Numbered from the stretch's first letter, positions 16,300 through 27,392 are shown. The stretch is DNA of 64,000 nucleotides from an uncultured Chromatiaceae bacterium (GCA_937978655.1 CALJUX010000020.1:124001-188000); one strand, 5' to 3'. Translations and numbers: made by a program. Notes: generated from the sequence alone by a model not told the origin.

Positions 16300-17661
16300 A
16301 TGAAAATGAAGTTATCCTTTGTCACCGCAAGTATTCTTGCCGCTTTTTTGTTATCTCAACCCAGCCCTGCAGCGGCGAAACTCCCCTTCTTCGGTGCTGA
16401 AGCCAGCACCGAAATGCCGAGTCTGGCGCCGATGCTGGAAAAAGTGACTCCGGCAGTTGTGAACATCAACGTCGCCGGCAACCGGGAAGTACGTCAGCGC
16501 GTCCCAGACGCTTTCCAGCAATTTTTTGGTCAGGGCGAAATGCGCCGCTCACAGCCATTCCGTGGTTTGGGTTCTGGCGTCATTATTGATGCTGCGAAAG
16601 GTTATGTTGTCACCAACTCGCACGTGATTAATCAGGCCGATGAAATACAGGTCACCTTAAAAGATGGCCGGACTTTTGATGCTAAAAAAATCGGTGAAGA
16701 CCCAGACAGCGATATCGCGCTGTTGCAAATCAAAGCCGACAATTTGACCGCTATCACAGTGTCAGATTCAGACAGCCTGCGGGTCGGTGATTTCACAGTT
16801 GCCATTGGCAATCCGTTTGGTTTAGGCCAGACGGTGACGTCAGGTATCGTCAGTGCGCTGGGACGTGGTGGCCTGGATATTGAAAAGTATGAAGATTTCA
16901 TTCAGACCGATGCCGCAATTAACAGCGGCAACTCCGGTGGCGCCCTGGTCAACTTAAAAGGTGAGCTGATCGGCATCAATACCGCGATCCTCGGACCAAA
17001 CGGCGGCAATATCGGCATCGGCTTTGCCATCCCGTCGACGATGATGAAAAACCTGGTCAATCAAATCATCGAATTTGGCGAAGTAAAACGCGGCGTATTG
17101 GGTATTGAAGGCAATGACCTGAACGCCGAACTGGCAAAAAACATGAACGTGAAAACCAACAAAGGGGTATTTGTTGGTCGTGTGACGCCGGATTCCGGCG
17201 CGGCAAAGGCCGGGGTAAAAGCCGGTGATGCGATTGTCAGCCTGAATGGCAAACCTATTCAGAGCATGTCGGAATTGCGCGCTAAAGTGGGCACACTCGG
17301 CGTCGGAAAATCAGTGAAACTTGGGATCCTGCGTGAGGACAAACAGTTAGCTCTGGATGTGAAACTGTCCGCAGCAGATCAGGCCAATGTCACAGCAGAA
17401 AACCTGCATCAGATGCTGGCTGGAGCCAACTTCGCCAACGGCAAAACTGTTGACGGAGATGCCGGGGTGCTGATTGTGGATATTACCGATGGCTCGCCGG
17501 CAGCGCGCTTAGGTCTGGCGAAAAACGATGTGATCATCGGCGTCGGCCGTACCCGGATTGAAAATATCACTCAGCTCAGAGCTATACTTGAACAGGCGCA
17601 AGGTGTGATAGCCCTGCAAATCCAGCGCGACAATACAGTGTTTTATACCTTAATCCGCTGA
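16300..17661 (+). CDS. degQ: Periplasmic serine endoprotease DegQ (Do family)
   Basis: This 453-residue protease/chaperone degrades misfolded envelope proteins. It has a signal peptide (cut near SPAAA), a trypsin-like domain with catalytic His (VVTNSHVI), Asp (DSDIALLQI) and Ser (GNSGGALVN), then two PDZ domains (about 255-345 and 365-450). The length and lack of a long LA-loop fit DegQ better than DegP. Location between zapG and degS is as in E. coli. A sigma-E-like promoter precedes it and an intrinsic terminator follows. Confidence 0.93.
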   Translation: MKMKLSFVTASILAAFLLSQPSPAAAKLPFFGAEASTEMPSLAPMLEKVTPAVVNINVAGNREVRQRVPDAFQQFFGQGEMRRSQPFRGLGSGVIIDAAKGYVVTNSHVINQADEIQVTLKDGRTFDAKKIGEDPDSDIALLQIKADNLTAITVSDSDSLRVGDFTVAIGNPFGLGQTVTSGIVSALGRGGLDIEKYEDFIQTDAAINSGNSGGALVNLKGELIGINTAILGPNGGNIGIGFAIPSTMMKNLVNQIIEFGEVKRGVLGIEGNDLNAELAKNMNVKTNKGVFVGRVTPDSGAAKAGVKAGDAIVSLNGKPIQSMSELRAKVGTLGVGKSVKLGILREDKQLALDVKLSAADQANVTAENLHQMLAGANFANGKTVDGDAGVLIVDITDGSPAARLGLAKNDVIIGVGRTRIENITQLRAILEQAQGVIALQIQRDNTVFYTLIR

Positions 17662-17675
17662 TACTTAAATCGATG

Positions 17676-17702
17676 AAAGCCGGGGCAACCCGGCTTTTTT
17701 TT
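17676..17702 (+). terminator. Terminator of degQ
   Basis: The stem AAAGCCGGG/CCCGGCTTT with loop GCAA is followed by a T-run to 17702. It shows degQ and degS are separate transcripts. Confidence 0.93.
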
Positions 17703-17839
17703 CCTTGCCCTGCAAGTACTTTGCCCGGAAAAATCAACGTTATTTCAAGCCAATTTCATGATCAGTAACGTTTTTTCTGCTGCAGCTTTTCTCTCATCAA
17801 TGCTATGCTGAGTCATTCATTTGTTCTGACTGTACCGCT

Positions 17840-18925
17840 GTGACTCATTTCCTGTTACTGATCTTCAAAAGCGTGGCGTACGGGCTGGCACTGGCGCTGT
17901 TGTACCTGCTGTTGGCACCGTCTGGTCAGTTACAATTGTCGCAGCTGTTGCAACCGACAGAGACCGAACCGGTCGCCATTTCCTATGCCAGAGCGGTGCG
18001 CGCCGCCGCGCCTGCCGTGGTCAACGTTTATACGCGCAGCACTCAGCTCGATGAGCGTTCGTATGAACGCCGGGTGATCCAGAATCAGTCTTTAGGCTCA
18101 GGTGTGATCATGCGAAGCGATGGTTACATCGTCACCAATTATCATGTCGTGCACGGTGCCGACCAAATCGTCGTTGCGCTGCAGGATGGCCGCCAGCTGG
18201 ATGCACTGTTGATTGGTCAGGATCAGATGACCGACCTTGCCGTACTGAAAGTCGAAGCAGAAGACCTGCCGGTTATCCCGCAAAACCCGGAGATAGCGCC
18301 ACAGGTTGGCGATCTGGTGTTAGCAATTGGTAACCCATTGAATCTCGGGCAATCAATTACGCAGGGGATCATCAGTGCCACCGGCCGCGCCGGGCTCAGT
18401 ACCAATTCTTATACCGATTTTATGCAGATGGATGCGGCCATCAATGAAGGCAACTCCGGCGGTGCGCTGGTGAACAGTAACGGCGTGTTGGTAGGCATTA
18501 ACACCGCCGCTTTCCAGCGTCAGCGCAACCTGGAAGTTCAGGGCATTTTCTTTGCAGTGCCATACAAACTGGCCGCCACTGTGATGCAAAAACTGATTAA
18601 ACATGGCCGGGTTGTGCGCGGGGCGCTCGGCATGAACGGTATTCCAGTGGTCAATGCCAGTGGCGAGCGTCAGGTCTCGACAGGGCAACCGTTTTACGGC
18701 GTGCTGATTGACCAGGTTGAACCTTTTGGACCAGCGGATTCCGCGGGTGTGCAACAAGGCGACATTCTGCTGCAGGTCGACAATAAAGCACTCACCAGCG
18801 TCGGCCAGGCGCTGGATATTGTGGCTGAAACGGAACCAGGCTCTGCAATTGATTTATTGCTGGAACGCCAAGGCCAGAAAGTCACGCTGAAATGCCGGAT
18901 TGGTCAACGACCAGAATCAGAATAA
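17840..18925 (+). CDS. degS: Site-1 protease DegS, sigma-E stress sensor
   Basis: This 361-residue protease is anchored by an N-terminal membrane helix (about residues 5-26). It has one trypsin-like domain with His (TNYHVVHGA), Asp (TDLAVLKV) and Ser (GNSGGALVN), and a single PDZ domain, the DegS layout. On sensing unassembled outer-membrane protein C-termini, DegS cleaves the anti-sigma factor RseA to free sigma-E. The start is GTG at 17840; no closer ATG fits the family. The gene ends at a terminator shared with the convergent murA. Confidence 0.93.
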   Translation: MTHFLLLIFKSVAYGLALALLYLLLAPSGQLQLSQLLQPTETEPVAISYARAVRAAAPAVVNVYTRSTQLDERSYERRVIQNQSLGSGVIMRSDGYIVTNYHVVHGADQIVVALQDGRQLDALLIGQDQMTDLAVLKVEAEDLPVIPQNPEIAPQVGDLVLAIGNPLNLGQSITQGIISATGRAGLSTNSYTDFMQMDAAINEGNSGGALVNSNGVLVGINTAAFQRQRNLEVQGIFFAVPYKLAATVMQKLIKHGRVVRGALGMNGIPVVNASGERQVSTGQPFYGVLIDQVEPFGPADSAGVQQGDILLQVDNKALTSVGQALDIVAETEPGSAIDLLLERQGQKVTLKCRIGQRPESE

Positions 18926-18954
18926 ACCGCCATCCATAGCATCTGTCTGATAAC

Positions 18955-18980
18955 AAAACGCCCGCAATTGCGGGCGTTTT
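18955..18980. terminator. Bidirectional terminator between degS and murA
   Basis: The 11-bp stem AAAACGCCCGC/GCGGGCGTTTT with loop AATT lies between the two convergent genes and has a T-run in either direction. Confidence 0.93.
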
Positions 18981-19004
18981 TTGTGGCGCAGCTGCAGAGC
19001 CTCG

Positions 19005-20273
<1,269 letters not shown>

Positions 20274-20531
20274 TTACACCGGCGGGTTAAGAAGTTTTTC
20301 ACGACGCCACTGAGCTGGCGTAAACGCTTTAATTTGCAGAGCATGGATACTGCCGTTTGCAATGTCACTCATCAGTGGCGCATAAACCAGTTGTTGCTGT
20401 TTCACCCGGCTTAACCCGTCAAAACAATCGCCAACAGCGGTGACAGAATAGTGGCTGCCATCTGTTTTTACATATACTTCAGCAAGTTGCAGTTGTTCAA
20501 GCAAACGCTGTTCAATCTCTTTGCAATCCAT
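20274..20531 (-). CDS. ibaG: BolA-family protein IbaG
   Basis: This 85-residue BolA/IbaG-type protein has the family core VKTDGSHYSVTAVGDCFDGLSRVKQQQLVYAPL. IbaG proteins bind monothiol glutaredoxins through an iron-sulfur cluster and are linked to acid stress and envelope function. The frame extends to 20609, but the ATG at 20531 (MDCKEIEQRLL) gives the family length. A terminator at 20600-20623 separates it from the mla operon, so ibaG-murA probably has its own promoter. Confidence 0.9.
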   Translation of the reverse strand: MDCKEIEQRLLEQLQLAEVYVKTDGSHYSVTAVGDCFDGLSRVKQQQLVYAPLMSDIANGSIHALQIKAFTPAQWRREKLLNPPV

Positions 20532-20599
20532 CTGGATACCTTTATGCCACGGTGTGGTGTGCGCGACCGTCTGTATATCTGACAATCGCTCAAAAATAA

Positions 20600-20623
20600 A
20601 ACCCGGCATACGGGAGCCGGGTT
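20600..20623 (-). terminator. Terminator of the mla operon
   Basis: The stem AACCCGGC/GCCGGGTT (20600-20607 and 20616-20623) is followed on the minus strand by TTTATTTTT. It lies between mlaB and ibaG. Confidence 0.85.
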
Positions 20624-20651
20624 GTCATTATATCCTGCCTCGAAGCGCTTT

Positions 20652-20942
20652 TCAGCTCTCTGTCGGTAAAAGGCCAAGCACATCGCTGACAGTCGCCAGT
20701 GAATGCATCTGCGCCGGCATCCCCCGTAACTGTACCTGTAACGACTTCGCTTTAGCCTGCGACAGCACCTGAATTAACCAGGCAAGACCTGCAGTATCAA
20801 CGTGCTTTAATGCGGCAAGGTCAAACACTGCAGAACCTTGCAGGCTCTGTAATGGTTTAAACGGCCAGAACTGCACCACAGTGTCGCGATTCAGCTCGCC
20901 GCTGAAGCGCAGGACTTGTTGCTCCTGACGGATCTCAAGCAT
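20652..20942 (-). CDS. mlaB: MlaB, STAS-domain subunit of the Mla phospholipid transporter
   Basis: This 96-residue single-domain STAS protein has the motif DLAALKHVDTAGLAWLIQ carrying the conserved Thr. MlaB binds the ATPase MlaF in the cytoplasm and is needed for assembly and activity of the MlaFEDB complex. The frame extends further upstream inside mlaC, but MLEIRQEQQVLRFSG at 20942 is the expected start and overlaps the mlaC stop by 8 bases. Confidence 0.88.
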   Translation of the reverse strand: MLEIRQEQQVLRFSGELNRDTVVQFWPFKPLQSLQGSAVFDLAALKHVDTAGLAWLIQVLSQAKAKSLQVQLRGMPAQMHSLATVSDVLGLLPTES

Positions 20943-21606
20943 TTTTGGCTTTCTCTGGCGCTTTGATTGGTGCTTTGGCTTTTTCTTCGAGCAGGGCCGC
21001 GACACTGACCAGGCCTTGCTGACGAATCATACTGCCCAGCTCAGAACGCTTGCTGTCCAGTAACGAAATGCCTTCAGCAACCATGTCAAACACCAGCCAG
21101 TTGCTGGCATCTTTGACCCGGCGTAATTTAAACTCGATTTTGATGTCTGGCTTGCCCGGATCGATCACCCGGGTTTTGATCGTGATAATTTTCTTTTGCG
21201 GCTCAATGGCCTGTCCCGGTTCAATAATCACCTTTTGATCGCGATATTGGGTGAATACACCAGCATAAGTGCCGACCATATAGTTCTGAAACGCACCCAC
21301 AAAGGTATTAAAATCCTGCTTCGGTACGGTATTGAGCTTTACCGCGTTGCCAATGACATAACCCGCGGCATAGCGGCTGTCGATGTAAGGGACCAGCTCT
21401 TCAGTCACGATAGTGCGCAGAATTTCCGGGTCTTTTTTGATATCAGCCTGCTGCCGGGCAATGCGCTGGAAAGTTTTATCTGCCAGCACTTCCATCATTT
21501 TGTACGGGTCGTCATATTTCGGTACTACCGCATCTGCGGCCTGCACCTGAGATAATGTCAGCAGCGCAGTAGCCGCCAGCAGTACTTTAAATAAAGCTTT
21601 CATCAT
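20935..21606 (-). CDS. mlaC: MlaC, periplasmic phospholipid carrier
   Basis: This 223-residue protein has a signal peptide (about residues 1-23, cut after VQA) and the MlaC/Ttg2D domain with PYIDSRYAAGYVIG and the DPGKPDIKIEFKLRRV block. It ferries phospholipids between the outer-membrane MlaA-porin complex and inner-membrane MlaFEDB. Its ATGATG start overlaps the mlaD stop. The C-terminus has a Lys/Ala/Pro-rich tail (about 205-223). Confidence 0.93.
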   Translation of the reverse strand: MMKALFKVLLAATALLTLSQVQAADAVVPKYDDPYKMMEVLADKTFQRIARQQADIKKDPEILRTIVTEELVPYIDSRYAAGYVIGNAVKLNTVPKQDFNTFVGAFQNYMVGTYAGVFTQYRDQKVIIEPGQAIEPQKKIITIKTRVIDPGKPDIKIEFKLRRVKDASNWLVFDMVAEGISLLDSKRSELGSMIRQQGLVSVAALLEEKAKAPIKAPEKAKNA

Positions 21607-22070
21607 TGATTCCCACGATTAAACAAGAACTGGCCAATGAGCTCTTCCAGCACAATGGCGGATTTGGTGTCTTCGATGTAGTCACCATTTTTCAGGATTT
21701 CAACGTTTTCATCGACAAAACCTGGTTGTAACCCGATGTATTGTTCCCCAAGCAGACCTGAGGTCAGGATCGCCAGCGAGCTGGTCTCCGGGAAATTGCT
21801 GTAACTGCTGTTGATATCCAGCGTCACCACCGGCTGAAATGATTCCGGGTCCAGCTGGATCGATGCGACACGGCCAACCACCACACCACCCACTTTGACC
21901 GGCGAACGCGCTTTCAGGCCACCGATATTTTCAAACTTTGCCAGCAACTGATAACTTTGATCCGAGCCGGCCACACCGGTATTCGCCACTTTCAATGCCA
22001 GTAATAACAATGCTGCAATCGCCAGTGCGACAAAAAAACCTACCAATAACTCTAATTTACGTGATGTCAT
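21603..22070 (-). CDS. mlaD: MlaD, MCE-domain membrane subunit
   Basis: This 155-residue protein has one N-terminal membrane helix (about 7-27) and one MCE domain (about 38-115, with VKVGGVVVGRVASIQLD and LLGEQYIGLQPG). MlaD hexamers form the periplasmic ring through which lipids pass to MlaC. It overlaps mlaC by ATGA and follows mlaE by 3 bases. Confidence 0.94.
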   Translation of the reverse strand: MTSRKLELLVGFFVALAIAALLLLALKVANTGVAGSDQSYQLLAKFENIGGLKARSPVKVGGVVVGRVASIQLDPESFQPVVTLDINSSYSNFPETSSLAILTSGLLGEQYIGLQPGFVDENVEILKNGDYIEDTKSAIVLEELIGQFLFNRGNQ

Positions 22071-22073
22071 TTC

Positions 22074-22853
22074 TCATCCACCAAACATGACAGCGGTTAA
22101 TACAAAATCAAAACCCAGCACAGCCAGCGAGGCTGTCACCACAGTCTGAGTCGTTGCCTGACTGATCCCTTCCGATGTCGGGACCGCATCAAAACCTTTA
22201 TGCAATGCAATCACCGTCACGACAAAAGCAAACACGATGCTTTTAATCACGCCGTTGACCACATCCTGCTGGAAATCTACGTTGGCCTGCATCGCTGACC
22301 AGTAACCGCCCGCATCAACCCCGAGCCAGTCCACACCAACCAGATGACCGCCAAGAATACCCACTGCATTAAAAATCAGTGCCAGCAATGGCATGCTGAT
22401 AACGCCGGCCCAGAACCGCGGAGCAATAACCCGGCGCAGCGGATCGACGGCCATCATTTCCATACTCGACAGTTGCTCTGTTGCTTTCATCAGACCAATT
22501 TCTGCCGTCAGTGCACTGCCCGCCCGTCCGGCAAACAACAGCGCCGTGACCACAGGCCCGAGTTCACGCAGTAGACTTAACGCTACAAGCGGCCCTAACA
22601 TTTGCTCAGCACCGAATTTCGCCAGAACGGTATAGCCCTGCAGCGCCAGCACCATGCCAATAAACAGGCCAGATACCAGAATGATCAGCAACGACAACAC
22701 ACCGACCACGTAAATCTGTTTCAGGTACAGGTGCCAGTTTTTCAGTGGCCGCGGCCGCCCCCATAAAGCACCAAACAACATCAGCGTTGCACGGCCAAGG
22801 CCCTGTAATGTGCCGAGTGTGTTGGCGCCCAATTGCTGGATTTGATTCAGCAT
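22074..22853 (-). CDS. mlaE: MlaE, permease of the Mla phospholipid transporter
   Basis: This 259-residue integral membrane permease of the MlaE/Ttg2B family has about five membrane helices. The family signature is [26 protein letters not shown] followed by [13 protein letters not shown]. It works with MlaF, MlaD and MlaB to maintain outer-membrane lipid asymmetry. Its start overlaps the mlaF stop (TGATG). Confidence 0.95.
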   Translation of the reverse strand: MLNQIQQLGANTLGTLQGLGRATLMLFGALWGRPRPLKNWHLYLKQIYVVGVLSLLIILVSGLFIGMVLALQGYTVLAKFGAEQMLGPLVALSLLRELGPVVTALLFAGRAGSALTAEIGLMKATEQLSSMEMMAVDPLRRVIAPRFWAGVISMPLLALIFNAVGILGGHLVGVDWLGVDAGGYWSAMQANVDFQQDVVNGVIKSIVFAFVVTVIALHKGFDAVPTSEGISQATTQTVVTASLAVLGFDFVLTAVMFGG

Positions 22854-23668
22854 CAGCGACTTAACTCCATTAATTCAGTAGCGTAATCAGCAGCTTTGAA
22901 GTGGAACGGCACCGGGCCGTCCGCTTGTCCCTGCAAGAACTGCTGCACCAGCGGTGACTCGTGCTGACGCAGCTGCTCGGGGCTGCCGTGACCAATCACC
23001 CGACGCTCGGCGACCACATAAACATAATCGGCAATGCTCATCACTTCGGCCACATCATGCGATACCACGATAGACGTCAGCCCCAGCGCATCATTCAGCG
23101 AACGGATTAATCGCACGATAACACCCATTGAGATCGGATCCTGACCGGCAAAAGGCTCATCGTACATGATCAGTTGCGGGTCCAGTGCGATAGCCCGGGC
23201 CAATGCCGCGCGCCGCGCCATACCGCCTGACAACTCTGCCGGCATTAAGTCACGCGCACCGCGCAAGCCAACAGCTTCCAGCTTCATCAGCACCATAGTG
23301 CGGATAATCGCTTCTGGCAGCCGGGTATGTTCGCGAATTGGGAAAGCCACATTGTCAAACACCGACATCTCGGTAAACAAAGCGCCGCTTTGGAACAACA
23401 TGCTCATTTTTTTGCGGGCCTGATACAAATCCTGCCGGCTGAGTGTGGGGATATCTGCCCCTTCAAACAGGATCTGGCCGCTGTCCGGCTTTAACTGCCC
23501 GCCGATCAGGCGCAGCAAAGTAGTTTTACCGATGCCGCTAGGCCCCATGATCGCGGTGACTTTGCCGCGCTGAAATTGCATGCTCATGTCGTCATAGATG
23601 ACACGGTCGCCGCGGCGGAAGGTCAAATGCTGAATATCAACCAATGGTTTATCCAAACCAAACTCCAT
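22853..23668 (-). CDS. mlaF: MlaF, ATPase of the Mla phospholipid transporter
   Basis: This 271-residue ABC ATPase has Walker [10 protein letters not shown], the Q-loop MLFQSGALF, the signature [16 protein letters not shown] and Walker [20 protein letters not shown] and GGMARR are typical of MlaF. The frame could start at 23773, but [20 protein letters not shown] at 23668 aligns with the family N-terminus. It is the first gene of mlaFEDCB. Confidence 0.94.
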   Translation of the reverse strand: MEFGLDKPLVDIQHLTFRRGDRVIYDDMSMQFQRGKVTAIMGPSGIGKTTLLRLIGGQLKPDSGQILFEGADIPTLSRQDLYQARKKMSMLFQSGALFTEMSVFDNVAFPIREHTRLPEAIIRTMVLMKLEAVGLRGARDLMPAELSGGMARRAALARAIALDPQLIMYDEPFAGQDPISMGVIVRLIRSLNDALGLTSIVVSHDVAEVMSIADYVYVVAERRVIGHGSPEQLRQHESPLVQQFLQGQADGPVPFHFKAADYATELMELSR

Positions 23669-24110
23669 TCGTTTCACGCTGTGCACATTCCTGGCCGGAG
23701 TGCTGATTCCGGTCCCTGCAGTGGCAGGCGGGAAAAAACGGCGCAATATACGGTGACTGACAGTACTATGCAAGGCAAATGCCTAATTAATCGCCGCATT
23801 TTAACCGCTTTCGCTGCCGCAGTCGCGCTGAAAAATTGTAATTATCAGTTGCAGAAATTCGAACTGTTCACATTTACCACCGGGCGCTACACCCGGCTGC
23901 CAAAGCCTGCGACACTGCTGGCTACAGAAGCAGCACCGCATCAGTTTTTTTTGCAATTGCCGGGCAGAAACTGGAAAATGCGCAGACATCAACATTTGCA
24001 GGCAGCCGCTGGCTGTTTGCATTTGCGTATAATTCGCATTTTGCCGGCGTTAACTGAATATCAGCTTAATGCAGCGATGGTTATAAACGCGAACAGGCTG
24101 GAGGATCAGG
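23669..24110. other. Divergent region between mlaF and kdsD
   Basis: About 440 bases with no convincing gene. In E. coli the Na+/Ca2+-antiporter-like gene yrbG lies at this point; here it is missing. A perfect TATAAT at 24028-24033 could serve the kdsD operon on the plus strand, but no good -35 box is seen. The mlaF promoter must also lie here. Confidence 0.5.
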
Positions 24111-25079
24111 GTGAGCATGAATTTTTGCGGGACCGCCACACGAGTGCTGGATATCGAAGCCAAGGCAATTCTCGGCCTTAAAAATTATATAGATCAAAGT
24201 TTTAATGACGCTTGCCAGTTAATTTTTAATACCAGTGGCCGGGTGATTGTCAGCGGCATGGGTAAATCTGGCCATATCGGCAACAAAATTGCCGCGACGC
24301 TGGCCTCCACCGGCACGCCGGCTTTTTTTGTCCATCCGGGAGAAGCCAGTCACGGTGATCTTGGCATGATCACCCAGTCCGATGTGGTGCTGGCATTATC
24401 CAACTCCGGTGAAACCGAAGAAATTCTGAAGCTGTTGCCGGTGTTAAAACGCCTTGGTGTGGTCATTATCGCCATGACCGGTAATGCGGACTCTACGCTG
24501 GCGAAACTGGCCGACATTCATTTATCCGCCCGCGTCGAGCAGGAAGCCTGTCCGCTGGGCCTGGCTCCGACGGCCAGCACCACCGCCGCGCTGGCATTGG
24601 GTGACGCCATCGCTGTAGCTTTGCTCGAAGCACGCGGTTTTTCGGCGAATGATTTTGCCCTGTCGCATCCGGGTGGCAGTCTTGGCCGGCGTCTGCTGCT
24701 GCGTATCAGCGATGTTATGCATGCCGACACGCAGATCCCGCTGGTCAGTGAATCTGCCACTATTTCTGCGGCGCTGCTGGAAATATCCCGCAAAGGCCTC
24801 GGCATGACCGGCGTTGTAACGCCGGACGGTCAGCTGGCCGGCATTTTTACCGACGGCGACCTGCGGCGTATTCTCGACCAGCGTATTGATATTCACCAGA
24901 CTCTGATTTCCAGCGTCATGACCCGCAACTGTGTCACAATCCGCGCCGAGATGCTGGCGGCAGAAGCGCTGAAAATTATGGAACAAAAGAAAATTAATGC
25001 GCTGATGGTCGTGACCGCAGACAAACGACCGGTCGGCGCGCTGAATATGCACGATTTGCTCAGAGCAGGAGTGCTGTGA
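24111..25079 (+). CDS. kdsD: Arabinose-5-phosphate isomerase KdsD
   Basis: This 322-residue enzyme converts ribulose 5-phosphate to arabinose 5-phosphate, the first step to Kdo of LPS. It has an N-terminal SIS domain (VIVSGMGKSGHIGNKIAATLASTGTPAFFVHPGEA) and two C-terminal CBS domains (about residues 205-320). A GAGGA ribosome site precedes both the GTG at 24111 and an ATG at 24117; either could be the true start. It overlaps kdsC. Confidence 0.94.
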   Translation: MSMNFCGTATRVLDIEAKAILGLKNYIDQSFNDACQLIFNTSGRVIVSGMGKSGHIGNKIAATLASTGTPAFFVHPGEASHGDLGMITQSDVVLALSNSGETEEILKLLPVLKRLGVVIIAMTGNADSTLAKLADIHLSARVEQEACPLGLAPTASTTAALALGDAIAVALLEARGFSANDFALSHPGGSLGRRLLLRISDVMHADTQIPLVSESATISAALLEISRKGLGMTGVVTPDGQLAGIFTDGDLRRILDQRIDIHQTLISSVMTRNCVTIRAEMLAAEALKIMEQKKINALMVVTADKRPVGALNMHDLLRAGVL

Positions 25080-25636
25080 TGACGCCGGGTTACCGTGAAC
25101 TGTATCAGCCACTGAGCGTCGAAGCTGAAGAAAAAGCACGGCAGATCAAGTTGTTAATCTGCGACGTTGATGGCGTATTCTCCGACGGCCGTATTTATCT
25201 TGGCAACGATGGCGAAGAACTCAAAGCCTTCCATACCCGTGATGGTTACGGAATCAAAGCACTGCGACAGGCCGGTATTGAAGTTGCAATTATTACCGGA
25301 CGCCGTTCTGCCATTGTGGAAAAACGCATGCAAGCACTGACAGTGCAGCATATTTTTCAGGGCCAGGAAGATAAAATCCCCGCATATCAACAGTTAAAAC
25401 AACAACTGGCACTGCGGGACGAGCAAATTGCCTACATCGGAGATGATTTATCTGACTGGGCCGTGATGCAGCATGTCGGACTCTCTGTCGCTGTCGCCGA
25501 CGCCCACCCGCTGTTACGTCATCATGCCAGCATCATCACCAGCCTGCCCGGTGGATTTGGCGCGGTCCGTGAACTTTGTGACCTGTTATTACTCAGTCAG
25601 CATCATTTTGGTGATTTTTCAGGAAGCAGTACATGA
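25079..25636 (+). CDS. kdsC: Kdo 8-phosphate phosphatase KdsC
   Basis: This 185-residue HAD-family phosphatase removes the phosphate from Kdo-8-phosphate. The motif LLICDVDGVFSDGRIYLGNDGEELKAFHTRDGYGIK contains the catalytic DVDG. It is the C0-type HAD without a cap domain. The start ATG at 25079 overlaps the kdsD stop (TGATG). The stop overlaps lptC by four bases. Confidence 0.94.
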   Translation: MTPGYRELYQPLSVEAEEKARQIKLLICDVDGVFSDGRIYLGNDGEELKAFHTRDGYGIKALRQAGIEVAIITGRRSAIVEKRMQALTVQHIFQGQEDKIPAYQQLKQQLALRDEQIAYIGDDLSDWAVMQHVGLSVAVADAHPLLRHHASIITSLPGGFGAVRELCDLLLLSQHHFGDFSGSST

Positions 25637-26190
25637 TCAGACAATTACTCTGGTTGTTTCTGGTGCTGACAGGTGCCGTAGTGTTATACAGCTGGATTGA
25701 ATATGCCGATGAATCCGCTGCAAGACCGGTCGAGCGGGAACTGGTACCGGATTTTGTGGCCTATGACCTGACAAGACGCAGTTTTGACAAGGCCGGCGAT
25801 CTGTCCGGCCAGGTCAAGGCCGCTCAGATGGCGCACTTCGAACAGCTCGGTCAGGTGCAGTTCGAACAGCCGGCTTATACCCTGTACGAAGACCGCCTGC
25901 CGCGCTGGCAGATCAGCAGTGCGCAAGGCGTTTTGTATCAGGATAATAAGGTGATTCTGGAACAAAATGTCCAGGTCAATAACCTGCATCCGGACGAAAT
26001 GTTCCGCCAGATCCAAACCGGGCAGCTGGAGATGCTGCTCGATACCAAGCTGCTGCAGACTGATCACCCGGTGCTGGTGCTTGGTCAGAGCTTTCAAATT
26101 CATGGCCAGGGTATGCAAGCAGATTTAGTCACGCAGAAACTGCGCCTGTTTAAGCATCAAGGGACGGTATATCAAAATGAAAATAAATAA
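25633..26190 (+). CDS. lptC: LPS export protein LptC
   Basis: This 185-residue bitopic protein has an N-terminal membrane helix (about 4-22) and a periplasmic beta-jellyroll (about 55-180). LptC docks on LptB2FG and passes LPS to LptA. Similarity is weak, as usual for LptC, but position between kdsC and lptA and overall architecture settle the call. Overlaps ATGA with kdsC and 14 bases with lptA. Confidence 0.9.
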   Translation: MIRQLLWLFLVLTGAVVLYSWIEYADESAARPVERELVPDFVAYDLTRRSFDKAGDLSGQVKAAQMAHFEQLGQVQFEQPAYTLYEDRLPRWQISSAQGVLYQDNKVILEQNVQVNNLHPDEMFRQIQTGQLEMLLDTKLLQTDHPVLVLGQSFQIHGQGMQADLVTQKLRLFKHQGTVYQNENK

Positions 26191-26665
26191 GCTGATGTAT
26201 TTAATGCTGTTGCTGGTCAGTACGGCAGGCGCAGCAAAAACCACCGATTTCAGCGAACCTATTGAAGTGAGTGCAGACAGAAACGAAGCCAGCCTGAAGC
26301 AACAGATGCTGGTGTATTCCGGCAATGTCATTGTTAAACAAGGCACACTGCTGATCAAAGCCGATAAACTGACCGTCGACCGCTCTGGCGGCGAAGGCAA
26401 AGAAGTTTTTATCGCTCTGGGTCAGCCTGCGGTGTATTCCCAGGTGCTGGACGGTGATAAACCCATCCAAGCCAGTGCCGAAGAAATCCGCTATGCCATG
26501 GCGACGCGTGTCCTGACGCTGACCGGAAAAGCCGAGATCACCCAAAGCGGCAGTCTGGTGCGCAGCGCCAAAATTGAATATGACCTGCTGAAACAACAAC
26601 TCAGCGCCGAAAGTGAAAAAGGCAAAGAGCGGGTCACGACTATCTTCACCTCTGAAGGAAAATAG
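26177..26665 (+). CDS. lptA: LPS transport periplasmic protein LptA
   Basis: This 162-residue protein has a signal peptide (cut near AGAA-KT) and an OstA-type beta-jellyroll with [38 protein letters not shown]. LptA oligomerises into the bridge carrying LPS across the periplasm to LptDE. It lies between lptC and lptB in the conserved operon. Confidence 0.93.
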   Translation: MKINKLMYLMLLLVSTAGAAKTTDFSEPIEVSADRNEASLKQQMLVYSGNVIVKQGTLLIKADKLTVDRSGGEGKEVFIALGQPAVYSQVLDGDKPIQASAEEIRYAMATRVLTLTGKAEITQSGSLVRSAKIEYDLLKQQLSAESEKGKERVTTIFTSEGK

Positions 26666-26666
26666 G

Positions 26667-27392
26667 TTGAAAAAGCTGGTTGCATCACATCTGGCCAAAA
26701 GTTACAAAGGCCGCCAGGTAGTCAAAGACGTCAGTCTGGAAGTCGGCGCAGGCCAGATTGTCGGTTTGCTGGGCCCAAACGGCGCCGGTAAAACTACCAC
26801 TTTTTATATGATTGTCGGTTTGGTGCCTTCCGATAAAGGTCAAATCACCCTGGGTGGGCAGGATATTACTTTTGACCCGATCCATGCGCGTGCGCGTCAG
26901 GGCATTGGTTATTTGCCACAGGAAAGCTCGATTTTCCGCAAGCTGACGGTATTTGATAACCTGATGGCTATACTGCAGACCCGCAAAGATCTGAACGAAG
27001 ATCAGCGCGAGCAAACCGCCGACGAATTGCTGGACGAATTTAATATCACCCACATCCGCAACAGCCTTGGCATGAGCCTGTCTGGCGGCGAACGGCGCCG
27101 TGTCGAAATCGCCCGGGCACTGGCGGCCAATCCGGCATTTATTCTACTGGATGAACCTTTTGCCGGTGTCGATCCGATTTCAGTGCTGGACATCAAAAAA
27201 ATCATTCAGCACCTGCGTAAACGTGGCATCGGCGTGTTAATCACTGACCATAATGTGCGCGAGACCCTTGATGTTTGTGAGATCGCCTATATCGTCAGTC
27301 ATGGCGAGCTGATCGCCTCTGGTTCACCCGCTGAAGTATTAGCCAATCAGCAAGTCAGAGATGTATACCTCGGCGATCAATTCAGGCTATAG
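26667..27392 (+). CDS. lptB: LPS export ABC ATPase LptB
   Basis: This 241-residue ATPase powers LPS extraction from the inner membrane with LptFG. It has Walker [10 protein letters not shown], signature [15 protein letters not shown] and Walker [14 protein letters not shown]. No ATG is suitably placed. The TTG at 26667 (translated [16 protein letters not shown]) gives exactly the E. coli length, lies one base beyond the lptA stop, and has AAGGA upstream; I take it as the start. Longer frames into lptA are not supported. Confidence 0.93.
   Translation: MKKLVASHLAKSYKGRQVVKDVSLEVGAGQIVGLLGPNGAGKTTTFYMIVGLVPSDKGQITLGGQDITFDPIHARARQGIGYLPQESSIFRKLTVFDNLMAILQTRKDLNEDQREQTADELLDEFNITHIRNSLGMSLSGGERRRVEIARALAANPAFILLDEPFAGVDPISVLDIKKIIQHLRKRGIGVLITDHNVRETLDVCEIAYIVSHGELIASGSPAEVLANQQVRDVYLGDQFRL

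Noticed and set aside
16300..18925. degQ and degS as a recent tandem duplication
   Set aside because: They differ in domain number, anchor and sequence in the way DegQ and DegS do across gammaproteobacteria; an ancient pair.
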